A stretch of 64,000 nucleotides of DNA from Flavobacterium sp. IMCC34852 (lineage in GTDB: Bacteria > Bacteroidota > Bacteroidia > Flavobacteriales > Flavobacteriaceae): contig NZ_CP121446.1 in the NCBI RefSeq assembly GCF_030643905.1, forward strand, positions 1,860,001-1,924,000. Direction: 5' to 3'. Position 1 is the stretch's first letter, and the number at the start of each line of letters is the position of its first letter. Made by a program: the position numbers and the translations under genes. The notes beneath the pieces are model-generated. The model was not told the origin of the DNA and did no database searches. It worked only from the letters and a program-made list of their open reading frames with translations. Below, piece after piece: positions 26,051 to 35,271 of the stretch.

Positions 26051-27322
26051 TTACCGATTGGCTTCTGATATCCAATGGAATTGTTTTTCCATCAATTGGA
26101 AATTGCGATTCGATTTTTCCAAGGTGAAAACCAAACTGTCATTTTTGATTTTCGTACTAATTTGGATAGACTTTGGATTTATAACTTTGTATTGAGATTC
26201 AAAAAGAATCTCTTTATCATTTCTCAGTTTGGTAAAGATTAATTTATTTTCTTTGGGTTTTACTTGGTAGGAAAAATAACCTCTGTTGTAAGCCTGTCTG
26301 AATAACGTGTCTGAAGTTAAAATGCTACCGCGACTGTCATCTTGAAAAATAAAGTCTTTCCAAAGTTTGTCATCTGATAAGGAAATAGGAATCTCTACAT
26401 TATTCTTTTTAAAACTTGTTGTATAATATACTCCGGGTTCTATTGGTTTTTGAATTTTGGATTTTGAAAATTCTTGTTTGTATTCCCAACTTTGATAAGT
26501 TGAAAACACCCCGAATACCAAGATAATGAGAGTTTTGACAACAATTCTGAATATTTTAAAGTATTTGTTAGTGGTAGAAAAATAGTAGGAATTCAATTTT
26601 CCTGACGGTATGTTTCTCCAAAAGAAGTTGACAAAGTGATTAGCATCTGATATTATCAAATACAGACAATAAATCACCAAATGCATAGAAAATATTTTTA
26701 CGGGAATATCAAAGCATAGATTAAGAATAAATACATTCAAAAACACACCAAAGCCCAGCAACAATCCCATGGTAATTGTTCTGCGATAGAGTAGTAGAAT
26801 GGCCACCATAATTTCCATTACCCCGCTGAAGATTTGATAAGGAGAAGAATACCCGAAAAACATCCAACTCAATCGCATGGGTAAATAATCTCCCAAAGGT
26901 GTGGCCAATTCACTCAAATTTGGCTCAGGCATTTGCATGGCAAACAATTTGATGGTTCCGTATAAAAAGGCAATAATGATAAGATAATATCGCAAGGTAT
27001 TTTTTAACCACCAATCCAGTTTACTATAATCTTTTGGTTTGCGCTCTAATAATGTCCAAAGAATGGTTCCTAAAGTGGCTAAAAGTATTGAGTTGTAAAA
27101 ATAGGCCCAAGCATAAGAAGTATCTCCGCTACCACCACCATCAATATTCAGCTTGTCTTTTACATGAAAAATATGATCATTAAAAAATGTCACTACAGGA
27201 ACAAAGGCATCATTGATAAAATAAGTTATAGCACTAAGACCGGGAATGAATTCAAAAATTTGCCAAAGTGCCGTAGACAGTATGAAGTAGATAAAGAAAA
27301 ATCTAAAGATTGTTTTTTTCAT
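26051..27322 (-). CDS. DoxX-like family membrane protein
   Basis: A 423-residue protein with about eight hydrophobic segments: one at the N terminus, a periplasmic loop with DGGGSGDTSYAWAYFY, then a four-helix DoxX-like core (WWLKNTLRYYLIIIAFLYGTIKLFAMQMPEPN, YQIFSGVMEIMVAILLLYRRT) and a C-terminal soluble part of about 130 residues after the last helix (280-423). DoxX-like proteins are linked to quinone or electron-transfer reactions, but this long form is uncharacterised. It is transcribed alone, upstream of trmH on the same strand (46-base gap). Confidence 0.7.
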   Translation of the reverse strand: MKKTIFRFFFIYFILSTALWQIFEFIPGLSAITYFINDAFVPVVTFFNDHIFHVKDKLNIDGGGSGDTSYAWAYFYNSILLATLGTILWTLLERKPKDYSKLDWWLKNTLRYYLIIIAFLYGTIKLFAMQMPEPNLSELATPLGDYLPMRLSWMFFGYSSPYQIFSGVMEIMVAILLLYRRTITMGLLLGFGVFLNVFILNLCFDIPVKIFSMHLVIYCLYLIISDANHFVNFFWRNIPSGKLNSYYFSTTNKYFKIFRIVVKTLIILVFGVFSTYQSWEYKQEFSKSKIQKPIEPGVYYTTSFKKNNVEIPISLSDDKLWKDFIFQDDSRGSILTSDTLFRQAYNRGYFSYQVKPKENKLIFTKLRNDKEILFESQYKVINPKSIQISTKIKNDSLVFTLEKSNRNFQLMEKQFHWISEANR

Positions 27323-27502
27323 GTTACTTGTTTGTTATTGAATAGTTTATAGTGATAATTAGCTCGGATAGCTAAAATTATTAAATTCGGAAAACTCTTT
27401 TTACAGGTACTAAAAAAATTATTAACAATATTTTGCTTATAGAGGTTAGGTTTGTTTATTGTTTCAATTTATACGAACTTTCGCTTTTTAAACAGCCATT
27501 TT

Positions 27503-28195
27503 ATGAAAAGGAAACTAGTCGTTTTAACCGGAGCCGGAATATCTGCAGAAAGCGGTATCAGAACCTTTCGCGATGCCGATGGTTTATGGGAAGGACATGA
27601 TGTCATGGAAGTCGCTTCTTATGATGGTTGGCTCAGAAATAAAGCTTTGGTTTTAGATTTTTACAATCAAAGAAGAAGACAATTACATGAGGTAAAACCC
27701 AATCTTGGGCATATTGTATTGGCCGAATTAGAGCAGGATTTTGACATTCACATTATCACCCAAAATGTAGACAATCTTCACGAGCAAGCCGGAAGCAGTA
27801 AGGTTTTGCATCTGCATGGTGAATTATTAAAAGTGCGAAGTGATCATCCTCAATTTGAAGTTTTAGATTGGACTTCTGATCTAAATATAGGCGATGTTGA
27901 TTCAGCAGGAAACCAACTGCGACCACATATCGTTTGGTTTGGCGAAGCCGTTCCTGCGATTGAAGAAGCAATAGATATTGTGGAAACAGCCGATTTTTTG
28001 GCAGTCGTTGGTACGTCACTTCAAGTATATCCCGCAGCTGGTTTGATGCATTATGCCAACAAAAATATTCCTTTGTTTTATATCGATCCAAATCCGGCTA
28101 CAATCTATGATTTGCAAAATCCTCTGGAAGTGATTTCAATGACTGCCACGAAAGGTATCCCTGTTTTAAAGCAGAAATTACTCCATTTAAAATAA
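27503..28195 (+). CDS. cobB: Sirtuin (NAD-dependent protein deacylase), zinc-site cysteines absent
   Basis: A 230-residue Sir2 enzyme removing acyl groups from lysine with NAD. The start is ATG 27503. Motifs are VLTGAGISAESGI, FRDADGLW, ITQNVDNLHEQAG and HLHGEL (catalytic His), VWFGE and GTSLQVYPA. The acyl-pocket motif Y-x-x-R (FYNQRR) marks class III, the desuccinylase/demalonylase type. Where other sirtuins have four zinc-binding cysteines, this protein has none (KVRSDHPQFEVLDWTSDL). It ends just before a heptamer array. Confidence 0.92.
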   Translation: MKRKLVVLTGAGISAESGIRTFRDADGLWEGHDVMEVASYDGWLRNKALVLDFYNQRRRQLHEVKPNLGHIVLAELEQDFDIHIITQNVDNLHEQAGSSKVLHLHGELLKVRSDHPQFEVLDWTSDLNIGDVDSAGNQLRPHIVWFGEAVPAIEEAIDIVETADFLAVVGTSLQVYPAAGLMHYANKNIPLFYIDPNPATIYDLQNPLEVISMTATKGIPVLKQKLLHLK

Positions 28196-28198
28196 AAA

Positions 28199-28233
28199 AC
28201 TGAGCACTGAGCACTGAACACTGAACACTATTC
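28199..28233. repeat. Heptamer array between cobB and purB
   Basis: Two ACTGAGC units, two ACTGAAC units and a fifth degenerate unit, in exact 7-base register, begin 3 bases after the cobB stop and end 2 bases before the purB -7 element. The array therefore occupies the -33 zone of the purB promoter. Confidence 0.85.
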
Positions 28234-28235
28234 CT

Positions 28236-28243
28236 TATTTTTG
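28236..28243 (+). promoter_or_regulatory. -7 element for purB
   Basis: TATTTTTG fits TAnnTTTG and lies 26 bases before the ATG. No TTTG is present at the -33 distance, which lies inside the heptamer array. Confidence 0.55.
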
Positions 28244-28269
28244 CACCTCAAAACAACAACACACAACAC

Positions 28270-29613
28270 ATGTCACTAACAACTTTAAATGCCATTTCAC
28301 CCATTGACGGAAGATACCGTAAAGCTACCAAATCTTTAGCCGCTTTTTTCTCTGAAGAAGCATTAATAAAATATAGAGTTCTGGTTGAGGTTGAATATTT
28401 TATTGCGTTATGCGAAAGTGATTTACCTCAATTGAAAGGAGTTAATAGAAACAGTTTTGAATCTCTGAGAAATATCTATAGTAACTTTACTACTGAAGAT
28501 GCTTTGGTTATTAAGGAAACTGAGAAAACAACCAATCACGATGTGAAAGCGGTAGAGTATTTTATCAAAGATAAATTCGAAGCTTTAGGATTGAGTGACT
28601 ACAAAGAGTTTATTCATTTCGGATTGACTTCACAAGACATTAATAATACGGCGATTCCGCTTTCAACAAAAGAAGCTTTTGAAAAAGTATATATGCCAAG
28701 CCTGATTGCTCTGATTGCTAAGTTGAAAGAGTTAAGCATGGAGTGGAAGGATATTCCGATGTTGGCCAGAACGCACGGACAGCCTGCTTCTCCAACACGT
28801 TTAGGAAAAGAAATTTTAGTTTTCGTAGAGCGTTTAGAAGAACAAATGCGTTTGTTGTTTAACATTCCGTTTGCGGCTAAATTTGGTGGTGCGACCGGAA
28901 ATTTCAATGCGCATCATGTGGCTTATCCGAATATGGATTGGAAGCAATTCGGAACCACTTTTGTTGAGGAAACATTAGGATTACAACATTCTTTCCCAAC
29001 CACGCAAATTGAACATTATGATCATTTTGCTGCCTTTTTTGATGCGTTGAAAAGAATCAATACTATCATTATCGATTTAGACCGAGATATTTGGACCTAT
29101 GTTTCGATGGATTATTTCAAGCAAAAAATCAAAGCCGGAGAGATTGGTTCTTCAGCAATGCCACACAAAGTAAACCCAATTGATTTTGAGAACTCTGAAG
29201 GAAACTTAGGGATTGCCAATGCCATATTCGAACATTTGTCAGCCAAGTTACCGATTTCGAGATTGCAACGCGATTTAACCGATAGTACGGTTTTGAGAAA
29301 TGTTGGCGTTCCTTTCGGGCACACTATCATTGCTTTTGAAGCGACTTTAAAAGGCTTGAATAAATTGTTGTTGAACGAATCCAAATTTGCCGAAGACTTA
29401 GAAAAAAATTGGGCCGTTGTAGCCGAAGCCATTCAAACCATTTTGCGTCGTGAAGGTTATCCGAATCCATATGAAGCCTTAAAAGGATTGACCAGAACTA
29501 ACGAAGTGATGAACAAAGAATCCATTCACGCTTTTATCGGAACATTGAATGTTTCTGAGGATATCAAAGCCGAATTGTTAGCGATATCACCAAGTAATTA
29601 TTTGGGGATTTAA
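28270..29613 (+). CDS. purB: Adenylosuccinate lyase
   Basis: It catalyses two purine steps, SAICAR to AICAR and adenylosuccinate to AMP, each releasing fumarate. The 447 residues contain the fumarase-superfamily signature GSSAMPHKVNPIDFEN (near 295), the catalytic His in ARTHGQPASPT and TSQDINNT. It belongs to the E. coli-like long subfamily (MSLTTLNAISPIDGRY). It is monocistronic and ends at a bidirectional terminator shared with guaB. Confidence 0.97.
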   Translation: MSLTTLNAISPIDGRYRKATKSLAAFFSEEALIKYRVLVEVEYFIALCESDLPQLKGVNRNSFESLRNIYSNFTTEDALVIKETEKTTNHDVKAVEYFIKDKFEALGLSDYKEFIHFGLTSQDINNTAIPLSTKEAFEKVYMPSLIALIAKLKELSMEWKDIPMLARTHGQPASPTRLGKEILVFVERLEEQMRLLFNIPFAAKFGGATGNFNAHHVAYPNMDWKQFGTTFVEETLGLQHSFPTTQIEHYDHFAAFFDALKRINTIIIDLDRDIWTYVSMDYFKQKIKAGEIGSSAMPHKVNPIDFENSEGNLGIANAIFEHLSAKLPISRLQRDLTDSTVLRNVGVPFGHTIIAFEATLKGLNKLLLNESKFAEDLEKNWAVVAEAIQTILRREGYPNPYEALKGLTRTNEVMNKESIHAFIGTLNVSEDIKAELLAISPSNYLGI

Positions 29614-29634
29614 ATTTCAAATTTTATATAAAAC

Positions 29635-29667
29635 AAAAAGGCATAAGAAATTAACTTATGCCTTTTT
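29635..29667. terminator. Bidirectional terminator between purB and guaB
   Basis: A GGCATAAG/CTTATGCC stem (7-nt loop) with A5 and T5 flanks ends both convergent genes. Confidence 0.88.
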
Positions 29668-29687
29668 ACTTTTGCCTAATGGCTAAA

Positions 29688-31160
29688 TTATCTCGAATAA
29701 TTCGGAGCTTCTTTAGTAATCGTCACATTATGCGGATGACTTTCGCCGATTCCGCTTGCGGTGATTCTAACGAATCTTCCGTTTTCTTGTAAGGTTGGAA
29801 TATCTTTGGCACCGCAATATCCCATTCCGGCCCGTAAACCGCCAATGAATTGTTGCATGCTTTCGTTTAACTCACCTTTGTAAGGTACTCGGCCAACAAT
29901 TCCTTCCGGCACTAATTTTTTAATATCGTCTTCCACATCTTGGAAGTAACGGTCTTTTGAACCTTCTTGCATGGCTTCCACAGAACCCATACCGCGATAA
30001 GACTTGAATTTTCTTCCTTCAAAAATGATGGTTTCCCCCGGAGATTCTTTGGTTCCTGCTAATAACGAACCAAGCATTACACTGTCCGCACCGGCAGCAA
30101 TCGCTTTCGGAATATCGCCTGTGTAACGAATGCCACCATCAGCAATTACCGGAACTCCTGTGCCTCTCAAAGCCGCGGCAACTTCTAACACAGCTGAAAA
30201 TTGCGGAAATCCAACGCCGGCAACCACTCGAGTGGTACAAATTGAACCCGGTCCAATACCCACTTTTACCGCATCGGCACCATTTTCAACTAAATACAAA
30301 GCCGCTTCCGGTGTGGCAATATTTCCAACGACCACGTCCAATTCGGGAAACTTGGCTTTGACTTCTTTTAAAACACTGACTACGCCTTTGGTATGACCGT
30401 GAGCGGTATCAATAATTACAGCATCTACACCGGCATTTACTAATGCGGTTGCTCTTTCCAACGCATCCGCTGTAACGCCCAATGCAGCGGCTACTCTTAA
30501 ACGGCCAAACTTGTCTTTATTAGCAATAGGTTTTTGGGTAAGCTTAGTAATATCTCTGAAGGTAATTAAACCGACCAATTTATAGTTGGTATCCACTACC
30601 GGTAGTTTTTCAATTTTGTTTTGTTGTAAAATGCCTTCTGCTTCTTGTAAGGTAGTGCCAACCGCAGCTGTGACTAAATTTTTAGAAGTCATTACCTCAG
30701 TTATTGGTCGGGCATTTATTTTTTCAAATCGCAAATCTCGGTTGGTGGCAATTCCTTTCAATACGCCGTTTTCATCCACTACGGGAATACCGCCTATGCC
30801 AAACTCTTTCATGGCCATTTTAGCATCTCCTACAGTAGCCGTCAACGGCAACGTTACCGGATCGAGTATCATTCCGGCTTCGGCACGTTTTACTTTTCTG
30901 ACTTTAGCGGCTTGTTGCTCAATAGTCATATTCTTGTGTAATACGCCAATGCCGCCTTCTTGAGCCATAGCTATTGCCATAGCGCTCTCGGTTACAGTAT
31001 CCATAGCGGCTGAAACGATGGGAACATTTAAAGTGATATTTTTCGAAAACTTCGATTGTATGCTGACTTCGCGCGGTAAAACTTCAGAATAATTAGGGAT
31101 TAGCAGTACATCGTCGTAGGTAAGACCTTCACCAACGATTTTAGTGGCGTGTGCTTTCAT
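29688..31160 (-). CDS. guaB: IMP dehydrogenase
   Basis: It oxidises IMP to XMP with NAD, the committed step to GMP. The 490-residue length is standard. The catalytic loop is GPGSICTTR (Cys near 305); two CBS domains sit at about 95-215 ([30 protein letters not shown]); the flap has [10 protein letters not shown] and the C terminus YCGAKDI. The promoter has a perfect -7 at 31193-31200 with a heptamer array in the -33 zone. Confidence 0.98.
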   Translation of the reverse strand: MKAHATKIVGEGLTYDDVLLIPNYSEVLPREVSIQSKFSKNITLNVPIVSAAMDTVTESAMAIAMAQEGGIGVLHKNMTIEQQAAKVRKVKRAEAGMILDPVTLPLTATVGDAKMAMKEFGIGGIPVVDENGVLKGIATNRDLRFEKINARPITEVMTSKNLVTAAVGTTLQEAEGILQQNKIEKLPVVDTNYKLVGLITFRDITKLTQKPIANKDKFGRLRVAAALGVTADALERATALVNAGVDAVIIDTAHGHTKGVVSVLKEVKAKFPELDVVVGNIATPEAALYLVENGADAVKVGIGPGSICTTRVVAGVGFPQFSAVLEVAAALRGTGVPVIADGGIRYTGDIPKAIAAGADSVMLGSLLAGTKESPGETIIFEGRKFKSYRGMGSVEAMQEGSKDRYFQDVEDDIKKLVPEGIVGRVPYKGELNESMQQFIGGLRAGMGYCGAKDIPTLQENGRFVRITASGIGESHPHNVTITKEAPNYSR

Positions 31161-31192
31161 GTTGCAATTTGTAGTTGTAGTTAAATTGCGTG

Positions 31193-31200
31193 CAAATATA
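31193..31200 (-). promoter_or_regulatory. -7 element for guaB
   Basis: TATATTTG on the minus strand is a perfect TAnnTTTG match 32 bases before the guaB ATG. The -33 position falls in the heptamer array 31209-31243 and offers TTCG. Confidence 0.6.
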
Positions 31201-31208
31201 CGTTAAAA

Positions 31209-31243
31209 GTTAGAAGTACGAAGAACGAATTACGAAGTTTTTA
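31209..31243 (+). repeat. Heptamer array between guaB and the HMG-CoA lyase-like gene
   Basis: Five 7-base units follow GTNNGAA or TTACGAA (GTTAGAA, GTACGAA and variants). It ends 6 bases from the stop of the HMG-CoA lyase-like gene (31250) and begins 8 bases from the guaB -7 element. Confidence 0.8.
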
Positions 31244-31249
31244 ACTTTT

Positions 31250-32113
31250 TTAATGATAAGCATTGAAAATTTTAGAAGCCTCATTATAAGCGCTTTCAAA
31301 ACTCATTGGACTAGTGTTGGTATTTTCCCTTTGAGCGGTGAAATAGGATAGAAGTTTTTCAGTAGGCATATTTCCGGTCAAATCGTCTTTAGCCATAGGG
31401 CATCCGCCAAAACCTTGAATGGCTCCATCAAATCTACGACAACCGGCTTTGTAGGCCGCATCCACTTTTTCATGCCATTTATCGGGAGTGGTATGTAAGT
31501 GGGCACCAAATTCGATGTTAGGGTATTTCGGAATCAAATTCGAAAACAAATAATCAATGACTTCCGGAGTAGAACTACCAATCGTATCGGAAAGCGATAA
31601 GATTTTTACGCCTCTATTGGCTAACTTTTCTGTCCATTCGCCTACAATTTCCACATTCCAAGGATCGCCGTACGGATTGCCGAATCCCATAGAAAGATAA
31701 GCTACAACTTCTTTATCAGAAGCATTCGCAATGTCTAAAATCTCTTGCAAGGTAATCAAGCTTTCAGCTATAGTCTTGTGCGTATTACGCATCTGAAAGT
31801 TTTCTGAAATCGAAAAAGGAAAACCTAAATATTGAATCTCTTTATGAACTGAAGCCAATTGAGCGCCTTGGGTATTGGCAATAATAGCCAATAGTTTACT
31901 TTGGGTTTGAGATAAATCTAATTGAGCCAACACTTCGGCAGTATCCTGCATTTGCGGAATCGCTTTGGGAGAAACAAAACTGCCAAAATCAATCGTATCA
32001 AAACCCACACGAAGCAAAGCCTGAATATAATCCACTTTCTTCTCAGTCGGAATAAAGGTTTTAATGCCTTGCATGGCATCTCGTGGACATTCTATAATTT
32101 TGATGGGCTTCAA
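31250..32113 (-). CDS. mvaB: Hydroxymethylglutaryl-CoA lyase family protein
   Basis: A TIM-barrel enzyme of 287 residues that cleaves HMG-CoA to acetoacetate and acetyl-CoA, the last step of leucine catabolism. The family signature with the catalytic Cys is GFGGCPMAKDDLTGN near 238; metal ligands lie in ECPRDAMQG and FGAHLHTTPD. The start is TTG at 32113: a stop lies upstream in frame and there is no ATG. It is 24 bases downstream of pyrD on the same strand, so an operon is likely although the pathways are unrelated. Confidence 0.88.
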   Translation of the reverse strand: MKPIKIIECPRDAMQGIKTFIPTEKKVDYIQALLRVGFDTIDFGSFVSPKAIPQMQDTAEVLAQLDLSQTQSKLLAIIANTQGAQLASVHKEIQYLGFPFSISENFQMRNTHKTIAESLITLQEILDIANASDKEVVAYLSMGFGNPYGDPWNVEIVGEWTEKLANRGVKILSLSDTIGSSTPEVIDYLFSNLIPKYPNIEFGAHLHTTPDKWHEKVDAAYKAGCRRFDGAIQGFGGCPMAKDDLTGNMPTEKLLSYFTAQRENTNTSPMSFESAYNEASKIFNAYH

Positions 32114-32137
32114 TTGTTTCGTTTTGTTGAGGCTAAG

Positions 32138-33160
32138 TTAGGAAGATTTTCTCAAAATCGCCTGATTGATTTCTTTGATTAAAGCCGGACCTTCATAGAT
32201 AAATCCGGTGTACAATTGCACCAAACTTGCTCCCGCTTCCAATTTTTCAATCGCATCTTGGGCTGAATGAATACCGCCAACGCCAATGATGGGAAAGGCA
32301 TTGTTGCTTTTTTCGGAAAGAAAACGAATCACTTCTGTAGAGCGTTCGGTCAAAGGTTTACCCGATAATCCACCGATTTCAGTTTTGTTTTCAGACAACA
32401 AACCTTCACGAGAAATGGTAGTGTTCGTGGCAATAACCCCGGCTATTTTAGAATCATTTACTATATCAATAATATCCAATAGTTGCTCGTTGGTCAAATC
32501 GGGCGCAATTTTTAACAGAATAGGTTTTGGATTTTTATGCAATAAATTATGTGATTGCAGCGTATTCAAAAGTTCCGTCAAAGGCTTTTTTTCCTGTAAT
32601 TCTCTTAGGTTAGGCGTATTCGGCGAACTCACATTCACCACAAAATAATCTACATAATTGAATAAGGCATCAAAACAAAGTAAGTAATCTGAAGTGGCAT
32701 TCTCATTCGGAGTAACTTTGTTTTTACCAATATTGCCGCCAATCAAAACACCTTTGTTTTGTTTTAATCGAAGTACAGCAGACTCTACACCGCCGTTGTT
32801 AAAACCCATTCGGTTAATGATAGCGCTGTCTTCTTTTAATCGGAATAAACGTTTTTTAGGATTGCCGTCTTGTGGTTTAGGGGTCAAAGTTCCGATTTCA
32901 ATAAACCCGAAACCAAAATTAGATAACTCATTATACAACTTGGCATCTTTATCAAAACCAGCAGCCAAACCCACCGGATTTTTAAACTTTAAGCCAAAAA
33001 CTTCACGCTCTAATCGTTGGTCTTCAACTTCATAAATCAATTTTAAAAGGTTGGGAACAAAAGGAATTTTGGAAATGAATTTTACCAAAGAGAAAGTGAA
33101 ATAATGCACTTCTTCGGGATCAAACCAAAAAAGAATTGGACGAATGAGTAGTTTGTACAT
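32138..33160 (-). CDS. pyrD: Quinone-dependent dihydroorotate dehydrogenase (class 2)
   Basis: It oxidises dihydroorotate to orotate at the inner membrane and passes electrons to quinone. The 340 residues begin with an amphipathic membrane-binding region (1-38: [20 protein letters not shown]), the class 2 hallmark. The FMN/catalytic motifs are [23 protein letters not shown] (catalytic Ser), NTTISRE and [12 protein letters not shown]. The promoter has a perfect -7 at 33180-33187. The downstream gene is the HMG-CoA lyase-like gene. Confidence 0.97.
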   Translation of the reverse strand: MYKLLIRPILFWFDPEEVHYFTFSLVKFISKIPFVPNLLKLIYEVEDQRLEREVFGLKFKNPVGLAAGFDKDAKLYNELSNFGFGFIEIGTLTPKPQDGNPKKRLFRLKEDSAIINRMGFNNGGVESAVLRLKQNKGVLIGGNIGKNKVTPNENATSDYLLCFDALFNYVDYFVVNVSSPNTPNLRELQEKKPLTELLNTLQSHNLLHKNPKPILLKIAPDLTNEQLLDIIDIVNDSKIAGVIATNTTISREGLLSENKTEIGGLSGKPLTERSTEVIRFLSEKSNNAFPIIGVGGIHSAQDAIEKLEAGASLVQLYTGFIYEGPALIKEINQAILRKSS

Positions 33161-33179
33161 GGGTTGTGTTGTTGTGCTG

Positions 33180-33187
33180 CAAAGATA
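33180..33187 (-). promoter_or_regulatory. -7 element for pyrD
   Basis: TATCTTTG on the minus strand is a perfect TAnnTTTG match 19 bases before the ATG. No TTTG at -33; an octamer array begins at that distance (33207). Confidence 0.6.
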
Positions 33188-33206
33188 GTTTTTTTGTTGT
33201 TTATTT

Positions 33207-33238
33207 GGTAATTCGGTTATTTGGTAATTCGATTCATC
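33207..33238 (+). repeat. Octamer array, pyrD side
   Basis: Four 8-base units: GGTAATTC, GGTTATTT, a second GGTAATTC and a degenerate unit. It is mirrored by the array at 33322-33353. Confidence 0.8.
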
Positions 33239-33321
33239 TGTTTATAATTGAATTCTAACTACTTATAAATTAACCTAGGCTTCGAATCTTAAAAATAATA
33301 TTTTTAGAATTTTAAATTTAC

Positions 33322-33353
33322 AAATTACCGAATAACCGAATTACCAAATCAAC
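33322..33353 (-). repeat. Octamer array, nadC side
   Basis: Four 8-base units on the plus strand (AAATTACC, GAATAACC and variants) are the reverse complement of the pyrD-side array with small changes. Together they make a long inverted repeat with a 83-base spacer in the divergent promoter region. The array ends 8 bases before a -7-like TATTTTAG (33362-33369) for nadC. Confidence 0.8.
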
Positions 33354-33387
33354 ATATTTACTATTTTAGCCAAACAATCCATACCCA

Positions 33388-34245
33388 ATGATTTCAGAGC
33401 AACAGTTTCAAAAAGAGCTTGATATAATTATTCAAAACGGCATTCGCGAAGATATTGGTCTTGGCGATTACAGCTCGCTGGCTTGTATACCCAATGATGC
33501 TAAAGGGAAAGCCAAACTTTTAGTGAAAGACAATGGTATCATAGCCGGAGTCGAATTTGCCCAAATGATCTTTGAAAATGTCGACCCGACTTTACAAGTC
33601 GAAGTGTTTATAGAGGATGGAAAACCGGTTAAACACGGCGATGTCGTTTTTCACGTTTCGGGCAGTTCACAATCTATTTTGAAAGCGGAACGCTTGGTCC
33701 TGAATTCCATGCAAAGAATGTCGGCTATAGCCACTAAAACCAATAGTTACGTCCAGCTTTTAGAAGGCACCAAAACCAAAATTCTCGACACCCGAAAAAC
33801 CACGCCCGGTTTCCGAGCTTGTGAAAAATGGGCTGTGAAAATTGGCGGCGGTGAAAACCATCGTTTTGCGTTGTACGACATGATTATGTTGAAAGATAAC
33901 CATAATGATTTTGCGGGCGGAATTACCCATGCCATTACCAAAACCAAAGCCTTTTTAAAGCACCATAAGCTCGATTTAAAAATTGTAGTCGAAGCCAGAA
34001 ATTTGGCCGAAATTGAAGAAATTCTCCAAAACGACGGCGTTTTCAGAATCCTGATAGATAACTTTAACTTTGAAGATACCGAAAAAGCCGTGGTGCTTAT
34101 TGGGGATCGCTGTTTGACCGAATCATCCGGAAACATCAATGAAAAAACCATTCGACAATATGCGGAATGTGGTGTCGATTATATTTCGTCAGGCGCTTTA
34201 ACCCATTCGGTTTACAATATGGATTTAAGCTTAAAAGCCTTTTAA
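33388..34245 (+). CDS. nadC: Nicotinate-nucleotide pyrophosphorylase (carboxylating)
   Basis: It converts quinolinate and PRPP to nicotinate mononucleotide in NAD synthesis. A 285-residue protein with N-terminal ferredoxin-like part (REDIGLGDYSSLACI) and barrel motifs LNSMQRMSAIATKT, ILDTRKTTPGFRACEKWAVKIGG, MIMLKDNH, and VEARN. The start is the only ATG. The next gene begins 2 bases after its stop. Confidence 0.97.
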   Translation: MISEQQFQKELDIIIQNGIREDIGLGDYSSLACIPNDAKGKAKLLVKDNGIIAGVEFAQMIFENVDPTLQVEVFIEDGKPVKHGDVVFHVSGSSQSILKAERLVLNSMQRMSAIATKTNSYVQLLEGTKTKILDTRKTTPGFRACEKWAVKIGGGENHRFALYDMIMLKDNHNDFAGGITHAITKTKAFLKHHKLDLKIVVEARNLAEIEEILQNDGVFRILIDNFNFEDTEKAVVLIGDRCLTESSGNINEKTIRQYAECGVDYISSGALTHSVYNMDLSLKAF

Positions 34246-34247
34246 AG

Positions 34248-35195
34248 ATGAGTATTGAGATAGAAGATAAACTTAAAAAAATACCGGTAGTCAGAACACT
34301 CGTTTTGCTGTTGCAAAAAATACCGCTGCCTTGGTTGCATGGTTTGTCGTTCTATGATTTGATTGAACATTATTTCATAGGTATAGTCGAAGGTGCCATT
34401 TCTTACCGAGCCGCAGCCATTGCCTGGAGTTTCTTCATGTCGCTGTTTCCATTCGCACTTTTTATTTTAAACCTCATTCCGTACATTCCGATTGAAGGAT
34501 TTCAAGAAGATTTTCTCGGATTTGTGCAACAAAGTGTGCCGCCAACCACTTACGACGCTATTTATAAAATCATCAATGACATTTTGCACAACAGTAACTC
34601 GGGCTTAATTTCAACCGGATTTTTCATGGCCATTCTCTTAATGACCAACGGAGTGAACGCTATTTTAGGCGGTTTTGAAAGTTCACACCACATCGATTTT
34701 TCACACAAGCGCAAGTTTGTTCGTCAGTACTTAGTGTCTTTGGCACTTTCTATCTTGCTGGCATTATTGCTCATTATCACCGTGGCAGCCATTGTAATCT
34801 TTGAAGTTTCCATTCAAAAAACAAAAATCCAAGACGTGCTTTCCGATAAAATTCCGCTCATAGAAATGGGACGATATGCCTTTGTGATTCTCATGATTTT
34901 GCTTTCCACTTCGTTGCTTTTTAAATTTGGTATCAAGCGCGATTCGAGACGTTCGTTTATTTCCATCGGTTCTGTGTTTACCACCATTTTGATTATTCTT
35001 TCTTCTTATACTTTCGGAATCTGGGTAGTGAAATTCTCCAAATACAACGAACTTTACGGCTCTATCGGGACGCTTTTGGTTATCATGTTTTACATTTGGA
35101 TCAACTGTATGATTTTGCTTTTAGGCTTCGATTTGAATGCTTCGATTAATAAAATAAAGCGTCAAAAAGAAAAAGAATTAGAAACCAATCCATAG
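34248..35195 (+). CDS. YihY/BrkB-family inner-membrane protein
   Basis: A 315-residue protein with six membrane segments. The true start is the ATG at 34248, 2 bases after nadC; a longer frame would overlap nadC. Family hallmarks are AISYRAAAIAWSFFMSLFPFALF and LYGSIGTLLVIMFYIWINCMILLLG. It was once called ribonuclease BN, which is obsolete; the function of YihY is unresolved. It is translationally coupled to nadC and followed by a short hairpin-repeat relic before priA. Confidence 0.85.
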   Translation: MSIEIEDKLKKIPVVRTLVLLLQKIPLPWLHGLSFYDLIEHYFIGIVEGAISYRAAAIAWSFFMSLFPFALFILNLIPYIPIEGFQEDFLGFVQQSVPPTTYDAIYKIINDILHNSNSGLISTGFFMAILLMTNGVNAILGGFESSHHIDFSHKRKFVRQYLVSLALSILLALLLIITVAAIVIFEVSIQKTKIQDVLSDKIPLIEMGRYAFVILMILLSTSLLFKFGIKRDSRRSFISIGSVFTTILIILSSYTFGIWVVKFSKYNELYGSIGTLLVIMFYIWINCMILLLGFDLNASINKIKRQKEKELETNP

Positions 35196-35212
35196 CGTTT
35201 TTTAAAGGTAAT

Positions 35213-35231
35213 TCCCGCTGTGCCATCGGGG
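35213..35231 (-). repeat. Shortened relative of the 43-bp hairpin repeat
   Basis: Read on the minus strand, CCCCGAT and AGCGGGA flank only five bases, so the outer arms of the 43-bp element (22117, 61214) are kept while the central hairpin is missing. It lies between yihY and priA. Confidence 0.5.
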
Positions 35232-35271
35232 TTAAACACTCAAACTATTCGCATTTTTTAAATCATATATA

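Noticed and set aside
30586..30963. 125-residue plus-strand frame inside guaB
   Set aside because: Antisense shadow of the CBS-domain region.
34167..34247. Longer N terminus of the YihY protein overlapping nadC
   Set aside because: The overlap lies wholly in conserved nadC codons and the ATG at 34248 begins the family-typical sequence.
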